The position numbers and the translations under genes were made by a program. Positions 38,501-44,384 of a DNA stretch of 64,000 bases are shown piece after piece (the stretch's first letter is position 1; each line of letters starts with the position of its first letter). Below the pieces are notes generated by a model. It worked only from the letters and a program-made list of their open reading frames with translations, had not been told where the DNA came from and made no database searches. The DNA comes from Tetracentron sinense (taxonomy: Eukaryota > Streptophyta > Magnoliopsida > Trochodendrales > Trochodendraceae): contig CM026551.1 in NCBI GenBank assembly GCA_015143295.1, forward strand, positions 13,875,827 through 13,939,826, written 5' to 3'.

Positions 38501-41500
38501 CCTCTTCCTAAATCAAGTCTCTCTCACATAGAAAACTAGGTTTTCATATTTCTACTCTATATATTACAACTTGATGGACTTTGACCAATAAAAAGAAACG
38601 CAATGGACTATGAACAAAATTTGGGAACAGACTGTTGTGAACTTTATTGATCATATTAGAGAATCGAACAGAGAATGTACATTTATATTTTGTCATACAC
38701 TAGGCGTGGCAAATGATGTGGCTAACGCCCAAGCCAAAAGTGGTCTATATAGTTACTCTATGACTCCATGTATATATTAGGGAAGCTTCTTCCATAAATT
38801 TGAATATACTTCTTTTCATTCATTTATAAAAACTTTAAAAGCACTCATTGATTAACAAAAATTGCAAAACACCAAATAGCAAGAGCATCTTCTATACATA
38901 CCATCGCAGTCAAAAACCGCATCAAAATACGAATTCTGTCACACTCCCCTGAATCTAAAGCATCCTGAAAATTCAACAGATACTTGGAATGATGATGGCA
39001 CACAAAAATATCTTAATCAGAATGGTCTAAGAAAACATCCAAACAAGATAAACAACAAATATTTCCTAGGCACCATCGTTAATGCAGCCTTCGATCAACA
39101 AGAGATCGCATAAACCTTCTGCAATAGTTACCATGAAACTTTGCCACAAAATACATAATGGTCAACATAATCAACCACCAACCAGTAATTTAAAAACTTC
39201 TTGGAGGACAAACCGGCAAGAGGCAGGTCAGGTCAATCAAGCAGACAGGGTTGACTCGATGATGTCAGTTAATGTCATAAATGAAATGCTACCATAAAAG
39301 ATGTGTTGTATATTTATTATTATTATTGGTAGTCACACTGTTGTTCAGCTTCTTAATGAAATTCTTTCCAACAGGCAGTCACCGGATTTAACAAGTAATT
39401 CAGGAATTATCCGGGGTCGGGGTCGGGGTCGGGGTCCGACCAAACCAACAGTGTCCAGTTCCTGGGCCAGTCTGTCCAGTGGATATAGAACACTACCAAA
39501 AATTTTGCAAATAGCCAAAGAAATGGATCCAAAAAGAAAACGGTAATAGGAAAGAAAAAAACAAAACAGTGAATCGATAATCCTCATTGCACCTTATGTA
39601 CTATGGTCTAGTTTACGAAATATTGATATAATAATAATTTAATAAACATTAAACCCAACAACTAAATGAACCATGTCGAATCGTGGATGGTGACTATAGC
39701 AGATACAATAAAAAGTAGATTCCTATCCATGATTTTACAACTTTGAGTTTTGTTTTTACCTAATTTTTTGCTAATAGTCAATTGATAGCTAACAACGAGA
39801 GAAGATACCCGTCCAATCTGTAATGGACGAGGAGAAGGATAAGAAGAAGACGAAGAAAAGCAAGAAGCTCGCAAGGCTGGGTTCGTGCTCACCTGCAAAT
39901 TAGTTTGGGTACCCTCCACTACTTTTTTAGCAAAGTCCTCATTTTCTAGGTTCAACAAACCAACCTGTAAGGGGAAGAAAAATATTCAAAATCATCCACA
40001 GAACCAAAAATTTTAATGTGGCAAATTTATTTAAGCAATTCCATAATCACTAAATAACAAAATAAATAGCATATGATGAAAGGACGTCCAGCATGCAAGC
40101 TTCCCAACTACTGGGAAGCAAATATGGTGACAGTAATGGTAGTTACCCCACTCTTATTTTAAATGTACAAGATAACTGATTAAACAACCATTCATGTTTG
40201 GATACTGCCAAAGATAAGAATGATGATTCTAAAGAATGATCCTGAACAACTGCTTAATCCTCAACAAAATTCTAAATTCTACCCGAGGAATAGAATCTAG
40301 GCGTATATATATATAGTTGAAGATGGTTATTTCTTAAATTGTGTGTGTGTGTGGTATCGATTAAGAAATAACCAACTTCAACAACATACATGTATATATA
40401 TATTATCTACCAAAAAAAGGGCAAGAAGACGAGATAAAATAGATTTACCCTACCAATGTCCCATACAGAGGAATCTTGTGAGGCAACTGTTCAGCACATT
40501 GGATAAGGAACTGTCATAGTAAAGAGAAAAAAGTAAGTAGCTTATAAACATGCATACTTGAATAGTTTCATTAAACATTGGCGGTGCAATCAAGCAACAA
40601 AAAAGGCTTCAATCAATTTTCACATCTGATTTCTAGTTCAATAAACAGAAGTAACCATAGTTACCAAGTACGAGTACCAGTATAATACAGCAATGATCTG
40701 TCTAGGAAGTACGGGTGTTATACAGCAAAAACACGGCAAAAGTATAGGAAAATTAAAAAATAATTGATAATTATAAATATATAGGAATCATTATACTAAC
40801 TAATAACAGTCATTTAATACGGAATAAGCATTTTTCACATTAGAAGTATGCCAAAAATATGTGTTTAATACAAAATTCATGTATTAAACACGTATTATAT
40901 GGAGATATGCATATAATATATAATACGGCAAAAGTACGCAATTTAAACAGTGACCCCCTAAAAGTATTATACAGGTATAATATGGAAGATTGGTAACTAT
41001 GCCTTGAAGATGGAATCCCTGTTCTATCAACTTTTCAAATGAGTATCGTATTACACGTCCTTTAGAGTTTTCTACTGTCGTTGGTTCCCATGTCTCTGAG
41101 ACTATACAACAAAAAAGTTCTCCTAAATCTCTGCTATGTGTTTTTGTTGGGTAAAGTGATAAACACAAAGGGTATTGTTGTTGGACGTGTATATATCTCA
41201 TGCCATGTCATTTTTTATGAACATGTTTTTCCATTTTCTATTCTCAACTCTTTATTTGATATTCAACAGGAGGGTGACAGTGCTTTATCATTCTTTGAAT
41301 AGCCCCTGTGTCACCAAGCTCGACAGCCACTCAAGGTGTTTTTCAACATGTGATCACTGACTCAGTTCTAAAACTGGCACATGTAGTTGTTCTCCAATCA
41401 ACAGTTGATGAATCTACCCCTATGCGTGAGCTTGTTGTCCATGTTGACATGCCTCTCATTACACCAACTATTACTGAAGCTCCTTCCCTGTCATCATCAG

Positions 41501-44384
41501 TTCCTCTTGTGCTACCATTGTCATTAACTTCCTACTGAGCTTAAAACTGTTAAATCAGCCCTACAGTATTCTAGGTGGACTGCATCTATGAAGGAGATTG
41601 AAGCCTTACATCACACCTCAACATTGAAGTTAGTTACTCAGCCTCTCAAGCCAATATTATAGTACCCAAATGGGTCTATAAGACTTAAGTTGAAATCTGA
41701 TGGCAGTCTTGAGAGAAAAGGCTCGTTTAGTTGTGAAAGGGTACACTCAAGTTGAAGGGGTGGATTTTTCTGAAATATTCTCTCTAGTGATCAAACCATG
41801 AATTACTCGTCTTGTTCTTTCAATTACTATTGTTAATCGTTGGGATATTCGACAACTTGATGTTTAGAATGTGTTTCTTCACAGTCACCTTACTGAATCA
41901 GCATATATGGAGCAACTCTGGGCTTTGTGGACCCAAATTTTCTTAATCGTGTTTGTCATCTATGTCAAGCCCTTTATGGTTTGCGACAGGCCCCGCAAGC
42001 TTGGTTTGATAGCTTTAGTAGTTACCTTCTCACTCTCGGATTTTTCTATACTGTAGCGGATTCCTCTCTCTTCATTTGCAAGCATGAACTGAGGTACACT
42101 GATTTTACTTTGTATGTTGATGACCGAACTGGTGATAGTCGTTCTTTTATTGATTGTTTTATTGATCAACGTTGTCACGAGTTTCCAATAAAGGATCTGG
42201 GCACTCTTCACTATTTTTTGGGAATTGAAGTCCAGTCCTCCACAAACGGCCTTCTTCTCTGTCAATCCAAGTGTGCTCGGACGTTGTTGATAGAGCCCAT
42301 ATGACTAACTAGTAACTACAAAACCATTTCCACCCCCATAGTTGCCAAGTGTTCTGCAATCTTGTTGTCTGATCCATTTTAAGATCTTACTCATTATAGG
42401 AGTATAGTTGGAGGTTTGTGATATCTTACGTTCACATGACCCGATCTCTCCTTCAACGTCAATTATGTTTGCCAATTCTTGAATACTCGGACCGTGGGTC
42501 ACTATCAACTAGTCAAACGCATACTTCGTTATGTTTAGGGTACTCTTAATCATGGTATGCAAATTCTAGCCTCAATTTCATTGGATCTTTATGGTTATTT
42601 ACTTATTTTGATGCGGATTGGGCTGGATGCCCACTAACCCGTCGTTCCACAACTAGGTACTTTACTTTTCTTGGAGATAATTGTATCTCTTGGATTGCAA
42701 AGAAGCAATCAACCATTGCTCACTTGAGTCCTAAAATTGAGTATCGTCTGATAGCTTCAACAATTGTTGAGCTCACCTAGCTAAGTTTTATTCTTAGGGC
42801 TATTGGTATTCCTCTCTACAAGCCTCCAACCTTGTTTTGTGACAACATTAGTGCTCTTCACATGACAGTCAACCCTGTTTTTCATGCTCGCACGAATCAT
42901 ATCAAGCTTGACTACCACTTTGTGCAGGATAAGGTGGCACTTTTTTTTTATCAATTAGGGGAGAAGGTGGCGCTTGGATCCCTTGTCACACAATTTGTCC
43001 CTTTTGAGGCTAACTTGCTTATATCTTCACCAAACCATTGTCTCGATTATTCATAGTGATTTTTGAGTCAGACTAGGCCTCTATCCATCAAAGTGACAAA
43101 GTTGGGGTTCGGGAATAATTTGGCAGGGATCAGGTTCGAAAAAATTTGGAAAAAAATAAAAAAGTAATTAATAATATTTATAAAAATGTATTGAACAATT
43201 TGATTAAACAATATACAAAATAAATAGTTTATTTGCCAAACTAAATGAATTATTTGTGAATAATTCGGGACCATTAATTCAATAATCCAATAATTCGCGA
43301 ATATATTGGTACACCTATAATCCGTGAAGAATTCACAAATTTTTCAAAAATTCGGAGAACTTTGTTACTAGGGAAGTAACAGCAGCTCACTATTGGATCA
43401 CTACACACCGGGAAAGCGCTAGACTGAATCAAGCTTTAGGAAGGCATTTAGTTGTCATTCATTTTGCATTTAGTTATCTAGGTCATACTCAATTCAAAAA
43501 AATTCCTCCTACAGCATTCCTCCAAAGACATTTCAATAAAGTTTTATGGAATAATACGATAAGATGACGTACAAAAATAATTTACTAGTTTAAATTGATC
43601 AAGCATGGCGAAGTATCACATTCAACATGAAGAAAAAAAAAACACATTTCCTGAATGATAATTTGATATAATCAGCCATAAATGTAATAAAAAAATAAAC
43701 TAACATTAGTTGTAAAATTATATAGACATAGGGAAAACAAACCGTTAATATGTATCATCCTATTCTTTGGTTCTTCTTAATTTGTTTTGCCAGTTATTGC
43801 AATTTAGCAAAGGAGATAAAATATCACAATATTTCACCAACTTGACTAGTGCATTTTAATTTTATTGAAAAAAGAAAGAGAGAGAGATCATAGCAACGAT
43901 AATACCATTGTAGTTGAACAGCATTGGATGTATCAAATTAACAACGTATTTAAAACAAAAACTAGTCAGCTCTGTTCAATGCTAAATTCCGCAATATCGA
44001 TATCAAGAAGCCAATCATACAGCCCATATTTCCAACGCATACATTGCCTTATACTAGAATTTCATTTATTGCAGTATAAACATGAAAAAAATTCAACTTT
44101 ACATCCAAAATTTCATCCCCAGAGTGCTCGAGCTCTCGCCAAAGCAGACCGTAGCATGTTTCCTGCAGTGTAAGTGAAGATTAGCATGAACAGCTTGGCG
44201 GTGAAGAATCATTCCGATCGATCTGAAAACTAGGGTTTTTTTAGGGAAAATTTTGAGAAAACTAAATAAATAAAAGAAGAAAAGAGAAGAAAAGACTGAC
44301 AATGTGTTCTTTGTAGTCGGTATTTCCACCGTATTCGGAGCACTTATCTCCGATTCGCAAGAGAAGATTCCGCCAACTGCTCAT
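2240..44384 (-). CDS. CBP80: CBP80/ABH1, nuclear cap-binding complex large subunit (exons 1-10, 3' part outside window)
   Basis: This gene encodes the large subunit of the nuclear cap-binding complex. With CBP20 it binds the m7G cap of RNA polymerase II transcripts in the nucleus and acts in splicing, miRNA processing and export (family knowledge). I assembled ten minus-strand exons: 44384-44301, 44162-44103, 40510-40454, 39964-39893, 38964-38902, 27576-27400, 24316-24185, 11046-10980, 6015-5816 and 2310-2240. Together they give 983 bp, or 327 codons plus two bases, with no in-frame stop and GT-AG sites throughout. The translation follows plant CBP80 from its first residue through the N-terminal MIF4G-type helical domain, with landmarks such as [42 protein letters not shown] and QPIDRF. 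Plant CBP80 is about 850 residues, so roughly the last 60% lies left of position 1. Six introns exceed 3 kb because of transposon insertion. Paralogue or orthologue status cannot be judged from one copy. Confidence 0.95.
2311..3604. other. CBP80 intron 9, unannotated left part
   Basis: AT-rich intron sequence. The short open frames have no family resemblance and I see no transposon hallmark. Confidence 0.5.
3605..4080 (+). mobile_element. Ty3-type LTR end plus leader, plus-strand copy of an inverted pair
   Basis: An LTR-like segment contains a TC-repeat leader and GGATATTTACA, followed at about 4046 by TTTAGCAACTCCACTGGGAT. That resembles the TTTGGCGACTCCGCTGGGGA sequence found just inside many plant Ty3/gypsy LTRs. 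A second copy lies at 4225-4738 on the opposite strand. Both share GAATTGTGTACGC, TAACTCC.TTTT, CCTTTGAAAGGGAG (or close variants), TGTAGCGCC, CATC.GGTTTAGGC and TATTTACAT. No coding region remains, so this is a truncated or rearranged element in intron 9. Confidence 0.6.
3901..3957. repeat. (TC)n microsatellite
   Basis: An almost uninterrupted run of about 28 TC dinucleotides inside the plus-strand LTR copy. The corresponding place in the inverted copy has only a short GAGAGA run. Confidence 0.95.
4225..4738 (-). mobile_element. Ty3-type LTR end plus leader, inverted copy
   Basis: Read on the minus strand this segment parallels 3605-4080: GGAATTGTGTACGC, then TAACTCCTTTTTGGGGAA, TTTGGAAAGGAGACCCC, TGTAGCGCCACAAGTATG, GGTATTTACATATGGCGACT and CTGCTGGAT. 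The leader core ATGGCGACTCTGCTGGA is closer to the canonical sequence than in the plus copy. The two leaders face each other across a spacer of about 150 bp. Confidence 0.6.
4739..5562. other. CBP80 intron 9, uncharacterised middle part
   Basis: Intron sequence that may include the outer flank of the inverted element. I see no coding homology or repeat boundary. Confidence 0.4.
5563..5680 (+). mobile_element. tRNA-derived SINE
   Basis: The sequence GGGGTTAAGATAGTAGCTCAATTGG contains a box A-like TAGCTCAATTGG. It is followed about 35 bp later by GTCAAGAGTTTGATCT, a decayed box B (GGTTCGAATCC type). This is the usual head of a plant tRNA-related SINE. A short body rich in A and T follows. No target-site duplication is evident. 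Confidence 0.55.
5816..6015 (-). CDS. CBP80: CBP80 exon 9 (residues 238-304)
   Basis: A 200-bp exon beginning with two bases that complete a valine codon. It then encodes [34 protein letters not shown] and FPASKME before a GTAGTA donor. The [10 protein letters not shown] and RRLNIFPA blocks are typical of plant CBP80. Confidence 0.95.
6425..6790 (+). mobile_element. RTE-type LINE, 3' end fragment
   Basis: The plus-strand translation gives the C-terminus of the RTE reverse-transcriptase protein with frame breaks: a RMLRWMS block, then R.KI, a [14 protein letters not shown] remnant of the (RWFGHV)QRRP..APVRR block, and finally HVVDPKIFG with a GGCATTGATGATG tail. The last part is the usual RTE end with its short ATG/TGA repeat. 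The copy is 5'-truncated and dead, and lies in intron 8 antisense to CBP80. Confidence 0.7.
6791..7879. other. CBP80 intron 8, unannotated part
   Basis: Mostly unique-looking intron sequence. At 7095-7275 the phrase GTTGTGTTCTTTTTG occurs twice around AAGCCC and CCTGG motifs, which hints at a decayed MITE. No terminal inverted repeat or duplication could be fixed. Confidence 0.35.
7880..8200 (+). mobile_element. RTE-type LINE, second 3' end fragment
   Basis: The order of short blocks parallels 6425-6790: ...TGAGAGGATCAGTGAGTAGCTCCAATGAG, GACACGTTCAGTGAAGACC, GTGAATTGAAGCAAG and AATTTGACCAAAGT, followed by a degraded tail. It is an independent and more decayed insertion of the same LINE family. 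Confidence 0.6.
8600..10640 (+). mobile_element. L1-type LINE, internally deleted (ORF1-like part plus RNase H)
   Basis: A CT-repeat leader (about 8820-8850) precedes an open frame from 8944 (119 codons) and further disrupted ORF1-like frames to about 10000. A plant L1 RNase H domain follows directly at 10033-10407. No endonuclease or reverse transcriptase lies between them, so the 3-4 kb core of ORF2 is missing. The 3' end near 10620-10640 runs CCGGTCTTTTTTTTTAAAAG. The element sits in intron 8, antisense to CBP80. Confidence 0.6.
10033..10407 (+). pseudogene. LINE RNase H domain
   Basis: The 124-codon frame contains SLRLNTDGA with the first catalytic aspartate, then [10 protein letters not shown], a [13 protein letters not shown] block with the catalytic glutamate, and [15 protein letters not shown] with the third acidic residue. 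This order is standard for the RNase H at the C-terminus of plant L1 ORF2. It is cut off from its reverse transcriptase by the internal deletion. Confidence 0.75.
10980..11046 (-). CDS. CBP80: CBP80 exon 8 (residues 216-238)
   Basis: A 67-bp exon after an ATTAG acceptor. It encodes [20 protein letters not shown] and then DS, and leaves one base for the next codon. The GTATGT donor follows at 10979. The next exon supplies TT to make valine, so the phase-1 junction restores the family sequence. Confidence 0.93.
11300..11748. mobile_element. hAT-type MITE
   Basis: The ends are imperfect inverted repeats: AAGGGCTGTTGATGGGTC on the left and GATCCGTTTACAGCCGTA on the right. They are flanked by 8-bp duplications CTTAGACC (11292-11299) and CTTGGACC (11749-11756), differing at one base. 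The length is 449 bp. The interior is built of GGATC/GATTCGAAT-like subrepeats and a GT microsatellite. The 8-bp duplication and GGGCTGT end fit non-autonomous hAT elements. Confidence 0.75.
11481..11509. repeat. (TG)n microsatellite
   Basis: About 14 TG units inside the hAT-type MITE. Confidence 0.95.
11757..13999. other. CBP80 intron 7, unannotated part
   Basis: About 2.2 kb of intron sequence without a recognisable gene. A short reading frame from ATGTCTGCTCCTCTC at about 12277 ends after some 35 codons and matches nothing I know. The stretch 13340-13690 is rich in TATTTCGA-like words and may be an old repeat. Confidence 0.4.
14000..14900 (-). pseudogene. L1-type LINE ORF2, C-terminal fragment
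   Basis: Minus-strand frames give [15 protein letters not shown], the start of the region before the zf-RVT zinc-binding domain. Further on they give [18 protein letters not shown] and [10 protein letters not shown], the usual post-zinc-finger WxxWxxRN-type block of plant L1 ORF2. Frame breaks and stops interrupt it. Reverse transcriptase is absent, so it is a 3' remnant. Confidence 0.6.
15461..17731 (+). pseudogene. LINE ORF1 (DUF4283-type RNA-binding protein), frameshifted
   Basis: The frame 15461-16027 is followed by 16031-16576, which has a DUF4283-like ending ([33 protein letters not shown]). A basic, low-complexity frame of 379 codons follows (16592-17731). Plant L1 ORF1 proteins have this order, with an N-terminal nucleic-acid-binding fold and a long disordered tail. 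At least two frame changes are needed to join the parts, so no intact protein is encoded. Confidence 0.7.
18196..21804 (+). pseudogene. LINE ORF2 (AP endonuclease, reverse transcriptase, zf-RVT), degenerate
   Basis: The start [13 protein letters not shown] is the usual ORF2 opening. The endonuclease shows [15 protein letters not shown] and SDHIPILLE. The reverse transcriptase shows [47 protein letters not shown] and KYLGLPLG. The zf-RVT region shows [20 protein letters not shown]. The catalytic FADD box reads FAND at about 20248, so a metal-binding aspartate is lost. There are stops at about 18502, 19962 and 20088 and several frame changes. The longest open stretch is 446 codons (18624-19964). 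Confidence 0.85.
21950..23440 (+). mobile_element. Degenerate DNA transposon, hAT-like
   Basis: The stretch begins and ends with GATAC/GTATC-rich sequence. Internally, near 22780-22870, the plus strand reads [20 protein letters not shown] and then RARCKFYVG. This is like the first BED-type zinc-finger segment of plant hAT transposases (W..Y..P.D...K..C.YC). An acidic [17 protein letters not shown] tail lies near 23095-23150. The rest of the transposase is missing. Its 3' part resembles 1065-1575. Confidence 0.45.
23441..24184. other. CBP80 intron 7, exon-proximal part
   Basis: AT-rich intron sequence without visible structure, ending at the donor of exon 7. Confidence 0.5.
24185..24316 (-). 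CDS. CBP80: CBP80 exon 7 (residues 172-215)
   Basis: A 132-bp phase-0 exon after an ATGCAG acceptor. It begins [20 protein letters not shown] and ends SEKALGEK before a GTTTGT donor. The first half is strongly conserved; the second half (FEDDGES) is the variable acidic linker of the family. Confidence 0.95.
24317..24807. other. CBP80 intron 6, right after the exon 7 acceptor
   Basis: Pyrimidine/AT-rich intron sequence. No recognisable element. Confidence 0.5.
24808..24995 (-). mobile_element. RTE-type LINE, 3' end fragment
   Basis: On the minus strand it reads GCCAACCCAGAATATTTGGG and GTAAGGCATTGATGATGATG, the standard RTE 3' end with its ATG repeat. It is preceded by TTTGACCAAAG and TGGTGCAAGTTGAAGG blocks also seen at 6425-6790. 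It is truncated at about 190 bp and lies in the sense orientation of CBP80. Confidence 0.65.
25060..25722. repeat. Possible MITE related to the element at 40656
   Basis: The right end, read on the minus strand, is CCATAGTCACCAAGTACGGG. It closely matches the terminal sequence CATAGTTACCAAGTACGAG of the element at 40656-41001. The left end could not be matched. The interior is AT-rich. Confidence 0.35.
25723..25850 (-). mobile_element. SINE-like tRNA-related repeat
   Basis: On the minus strand the sequence runs GGGACACCTCCCTGGTTGCT, CCAGTGGTAGGAGACTAGGA and GGGGGTGGACTCGG. It has a box A-like TGGTTGCTCCAGTGGTAGGAG and a weak box B. This is the style of plant tRNA-derived SINEs, but no A-tail or duplication could be fixed. 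Confidence 0.4.
25851..26384. other. CBP80 intron 6, unannotated part
   Basis: The stretch 25930-26260 reads like old coding-derived sequence (GC-rich for the area, ACTGGATGACCTGAA, TTGAAGAGTGGAGTAG), as in a copia gag fragment on the minus strand. I cannot assign it. Confidence 0.3.
26385..26578 (-). mobile_element. RTE-type LINE fragment
   Basis: The minus-strand translation shows a decayed RTE C-terminal block: a serine-methionine-glutamate-tryptophan run, then RVSRLCD, and a HV.RRP.IAPVL ending comparable to RWFGHVQRRP..APV. The final ATG-repeat tail is missing. Confidence 0.5.
26579..27399. other. CBP80 intron 6, unannotated part near exon 6
   Basis: AT-rich intron with short open frames only. 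Nothing recognised. Confidence 0.5.
27400..27576 (-). CDS. CBP80: CBP80 exon 6 (residues 113-171)
   Basis: A 177-bp phase-0 exon starting [10 protein letters not shown] after a TTGTAG acceptor. It contains [15 protein letters not shown] and [11 protein letters not shown] and ends [10 protein letters not shown] before a GTAGTT donor. It is the longest contiguous MIF4G-domain block in the window. The intron upstream of it is 11.3 kb. Confidence 0.95.
27577..28710. other. CBP80 intron 5, unannotated left part
   Basis: This intron sequence contains a direct repeat of about 30 bp: TTTAAAGAACACTAACTACA occurs near 28058 and again near 28482, each followed by a CCCTTRTCC-like run. The 420 bp between them has no transposon ends I can see. 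Confidence 0.45.
28711..29077. mobile_element. Tourist-like MITE (PIF/Harbinger type)
   Basis: The ends are inverted repeats: GGGTCCGTTCGTTTTGC on the left and the complement of GGCTATGTTGGTTTACC on the right, about 11 of 14 matching. A 3-bp TAA duplication flanks both sides (28708-28710 and 29078-29080). The length of 367 bp and the TWA duplication fit Tourist-like elements. Confidence 0.6.
29276..29503 (+). repeat. 5' LTR of the copia element
   Basis: About 228 bp. It differs from the 3' LTR by many substitutions and a few short indels, which indicates an old insertion. It begins near TGTTGTAA inside or next to a GT repeat, so the exact start is uncertain by about 10 bp. Confidence 0.8.
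29956..35481 (+). pseudogene. Copia gag-pol, first part (gag, protease, integrase, reverse transcriptase), degenerate
   Basis: Gag starts at 29956 ([17 protein letters not shown]), breaks off at 30251 and resumes at 32511 ([20 protein letters not shown]). The zinc knuckle near 32842 reads [14 protein letters not shown] and has lost its histidine and last cysteine. The protease motif DSGAS is at 33165. The integrase remnant shows LQQNGVI near 33965. The reverse transcriptase shows KQC..A..EE, a W-to-stop change at 34861, YVDDIVV at 35299 with an intact YVDD, and [15 protein letters not shown]. It stops at the second nested LTR. Frames change repeatedly. Confidence 0.8.
30252..32510 (+). mobile_element. 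Solo LTR (family of five), copy E, nested in copia gag
   Basis: It starts TGTAATGACATGACCTCAA and ends TTTTGGGACGTGACA. The copia gag frame is continuous if the 2259 bp is removed (FLF..TAKEI). The flanking 5-mers are ATTAG and CTCAG, a decayed duplication. It contains a TTTTTCAG acceptor-like site at 32207 and shares GGATCCTTGGGTGAGT-type repeat words with copy D. No internal retrotransposon domain is present. Confidence 0.75.
35744..35826 (+). promoter_or_regulatory. Duplicated 41-bp segment with two TATA boxes in solo LTR A
   Basis: Two almost identical 41-bp units each contain TTAGGGTTCCAAACCC directly followed by TATAAATAATC. TATAAATA is a good plant TATA box. The position about 260 bp into the LTR fits the U3/R boundary. 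Copy C has one TTATAAATACC at about 56373 in the same place. Confidence 0.6.
37200..37395 (+). other. Short conserved acidic reading frame in solo LTR A
   Basis: After the acceptor-like site the frame reads [20 protein letters not shown] and soon after DRWSYYRF. The counterparts are [20 protein letters not shown] in copy B (about 53581) and FDICVPGPGEEEEYEEEEEE in copy C (about 57730). The DNA differs, yet P.P..EEEY and a W.Y end are kept in all three. The function is unknown. Confidence 0.5.
37616..38344 (+). pseudogene. Copia pol, last part (RNase H), degenerate
   Basis: The copia protein continues after the nested LTR with [18 protein letters not shown], the linker before RNase H. Decayed RNase H blocks follow: [16 protein letters not shown], then SSTEAKY and the HI..VERHF.RE equivalent near 38160-38200. 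Frame shifts and stops are frequent. It ends at the polypurine tract. Confidence 0.75.
38345..38555 (+). repeat. 3' LTR of the copia element
   Basis: 211 bp, starting TGTTGTAATGG after the polypurine tract and ending TTTCTAC, parallel to the 5' LTR. Confidence 0.85.
38556..38901. other. CBP80 intron 5, right end near exon 5
   Basis: About 345 bp of AT-rich intron next to the exon 5 donor. Nothing else seen. Confidence 0.5.
38902..38964 (-). CDS. CBP80: CBP80 exon 5 (residues 92-112)
   Basis: A 63-bp phase-0 exon between a TTTTCAG acceptor and a GATG|GTATGT donor. It encodes [18 protein letters not shown] and then TAM. Too short to stand out alone, it is fixed by its match to the family and by phase continuity with exons 4 and 6. 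Confidence 0.93.
38965..39892. other. CBP80 intron 4
   Basis: A 928-bp intron without transposon hallmarks. The one notable feature is the GGGGTC repeat at 39413-39434. Confidence 0.6.
39413..39434 (+). repeat. (GGGGTC)n repeat, predicted G-quadruplex
   Basis: Four runs of four G separated by TC occur on the plus strand, which is the template strand of CBP80. The spacing fits a stable intramolecular G-quadruplex with two-base loops. The transcript itself would be C-rich here. Confidence 0.7.
39893..39964 (-). CDS. CBP80: CBP80 exon 4 (residues 68-91)
   Basis: A 72-bp phase-0 exon after a TTACAG acceptor. It encodes [18 protein letters not shown] and ends TNLQ before a GTGAGC donor. The LLNLENEDF core is diagnostic of plant CBP80. 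Confidence 0.95.
39965..40453. other. CBP80 intron 3
   Basis: A 489-bp intron. It holds a short TATATA/GTGTGT-rich inverted repeat around 40300-40400 (TTGAAGATGGTTATTTCTTAA and TTAAGAAATAACCAACTTCA) that can fold into a hairpin with a (GT)n loop. Confidence 0.55.
40454..40510 (-). CDS. CBP80: CBP80 exon 3 (residues 49-67)
   Basis: A 57-bp phase-0 exon between a GACAG acceptor and a TTG|GTAGGG donor. It encodes [19 protein letters not shown], a near-invariant stretch of the CBP80 MIF4G domain. Confidence 0.95.
40656..41001. mobile_element. MITE with CATAGTTACCAA termini
   Basis: The terminal 12 bp CATAGTTACCAA are a perfect inverted repeat. Both ends then continue as variants of ...TACCAGTATAATAC. 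The length is 346 bp and the interior is AT-rich with ATACGG/CCGTAT words. I found no convincing target-site duplication. It lies in intron 2. The right end of 25060-25722 is related. Confidence 0.55.
41100..43080 (+). pseudogene. Ty1/copia pol fragment (reverse transcriptase and RNase H), degenerate
   Basis: It lies in intron 2, antisense to CBP80. The plus-strand frames give [20 protein letters not shown], a decayed VAKGYTQ block, [36 protein letters not shown] with an intact YVDD, and [17 protein letters not shown]. RNase H blocks follow at about 42600-43060 ([34 protein letters not shown]). Gag, integrase and LTRs are not visible. It belongs to a different copia lineage from the one in intron 5. 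Confidence 0.8.
43081..44102. other. CBP80 intron 2, exon-2-proximal part
   Basis: AT-rich sequence. The stretch 43120-43360 repeats the words AATTCGCGAA, AATTTTTCAAAAATTC and AATAATTCG in both orientations and may be an old foldback or hAT-type MITE. No ends can be fixed. Confidence 0.4.
44103..44162 (-). CDS. CBP80: CBP80 exon 2 (residues 29-48)
   Basis: A 60-bp phase-0 exon follows a TGCAG acceptor and ends at a GAT|GTAAAG donor. It encodes [20 protein letters not shown]. This resembles the family segment between the tyrosine-rich N-terminus and the LLQCAEQ helix, with a few substitutions. Intron 1 upstream is only 138 bp. Confidence 0.9.
44301..44384 (-). CDS. CBP80: CBP80 exon 1 (residues 1-28)
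   Basis: The ATG at 44384-44382 opens [14 protein letters not shown], which matches the expected N-terminus of plant CBP80. The exon is 84 bp, phase 0, and ends ...KEHI before a GTCAGT donor at 44300. No upstream in-frame ATG is needed, so the start is secure. Confidence 0.93.

Larger units (their letters stand above)
29276..38555 (+). mobile_element. Ty1/copia LTR retrotransposon, complete but dead, with two nested solo LTRs
   Basis: It lies in intron 5, antisense to CBP80. The LTRs are about 29276-29503 and 38345-38555. They share TTATCATACTCTTGTCTACA, ACATTAGTAAGGGTA and AGAAAACTAGGTTTTYATAT. The primer-binding site TTGGTATCATAACAGG (29504) is a mutated initiator-methionine type. The polypurine tract AAGGGGGA lies at 38336. 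Solo LTRs at 30252-32510 and 35482-37615 interrupt gag and pol. Without them the element is about 4.9 kb, normal for copia. Many stops show long inactivity. Confidence 0.9.

Noticed and set aside
39662..39958. Full minus-strand frame of 98 codons as a CBP80 exon
   Set aside because: Family similarity stops exactly at the GTGAGC donor after ...TNLQ. The rest is serine-rich intron translation.
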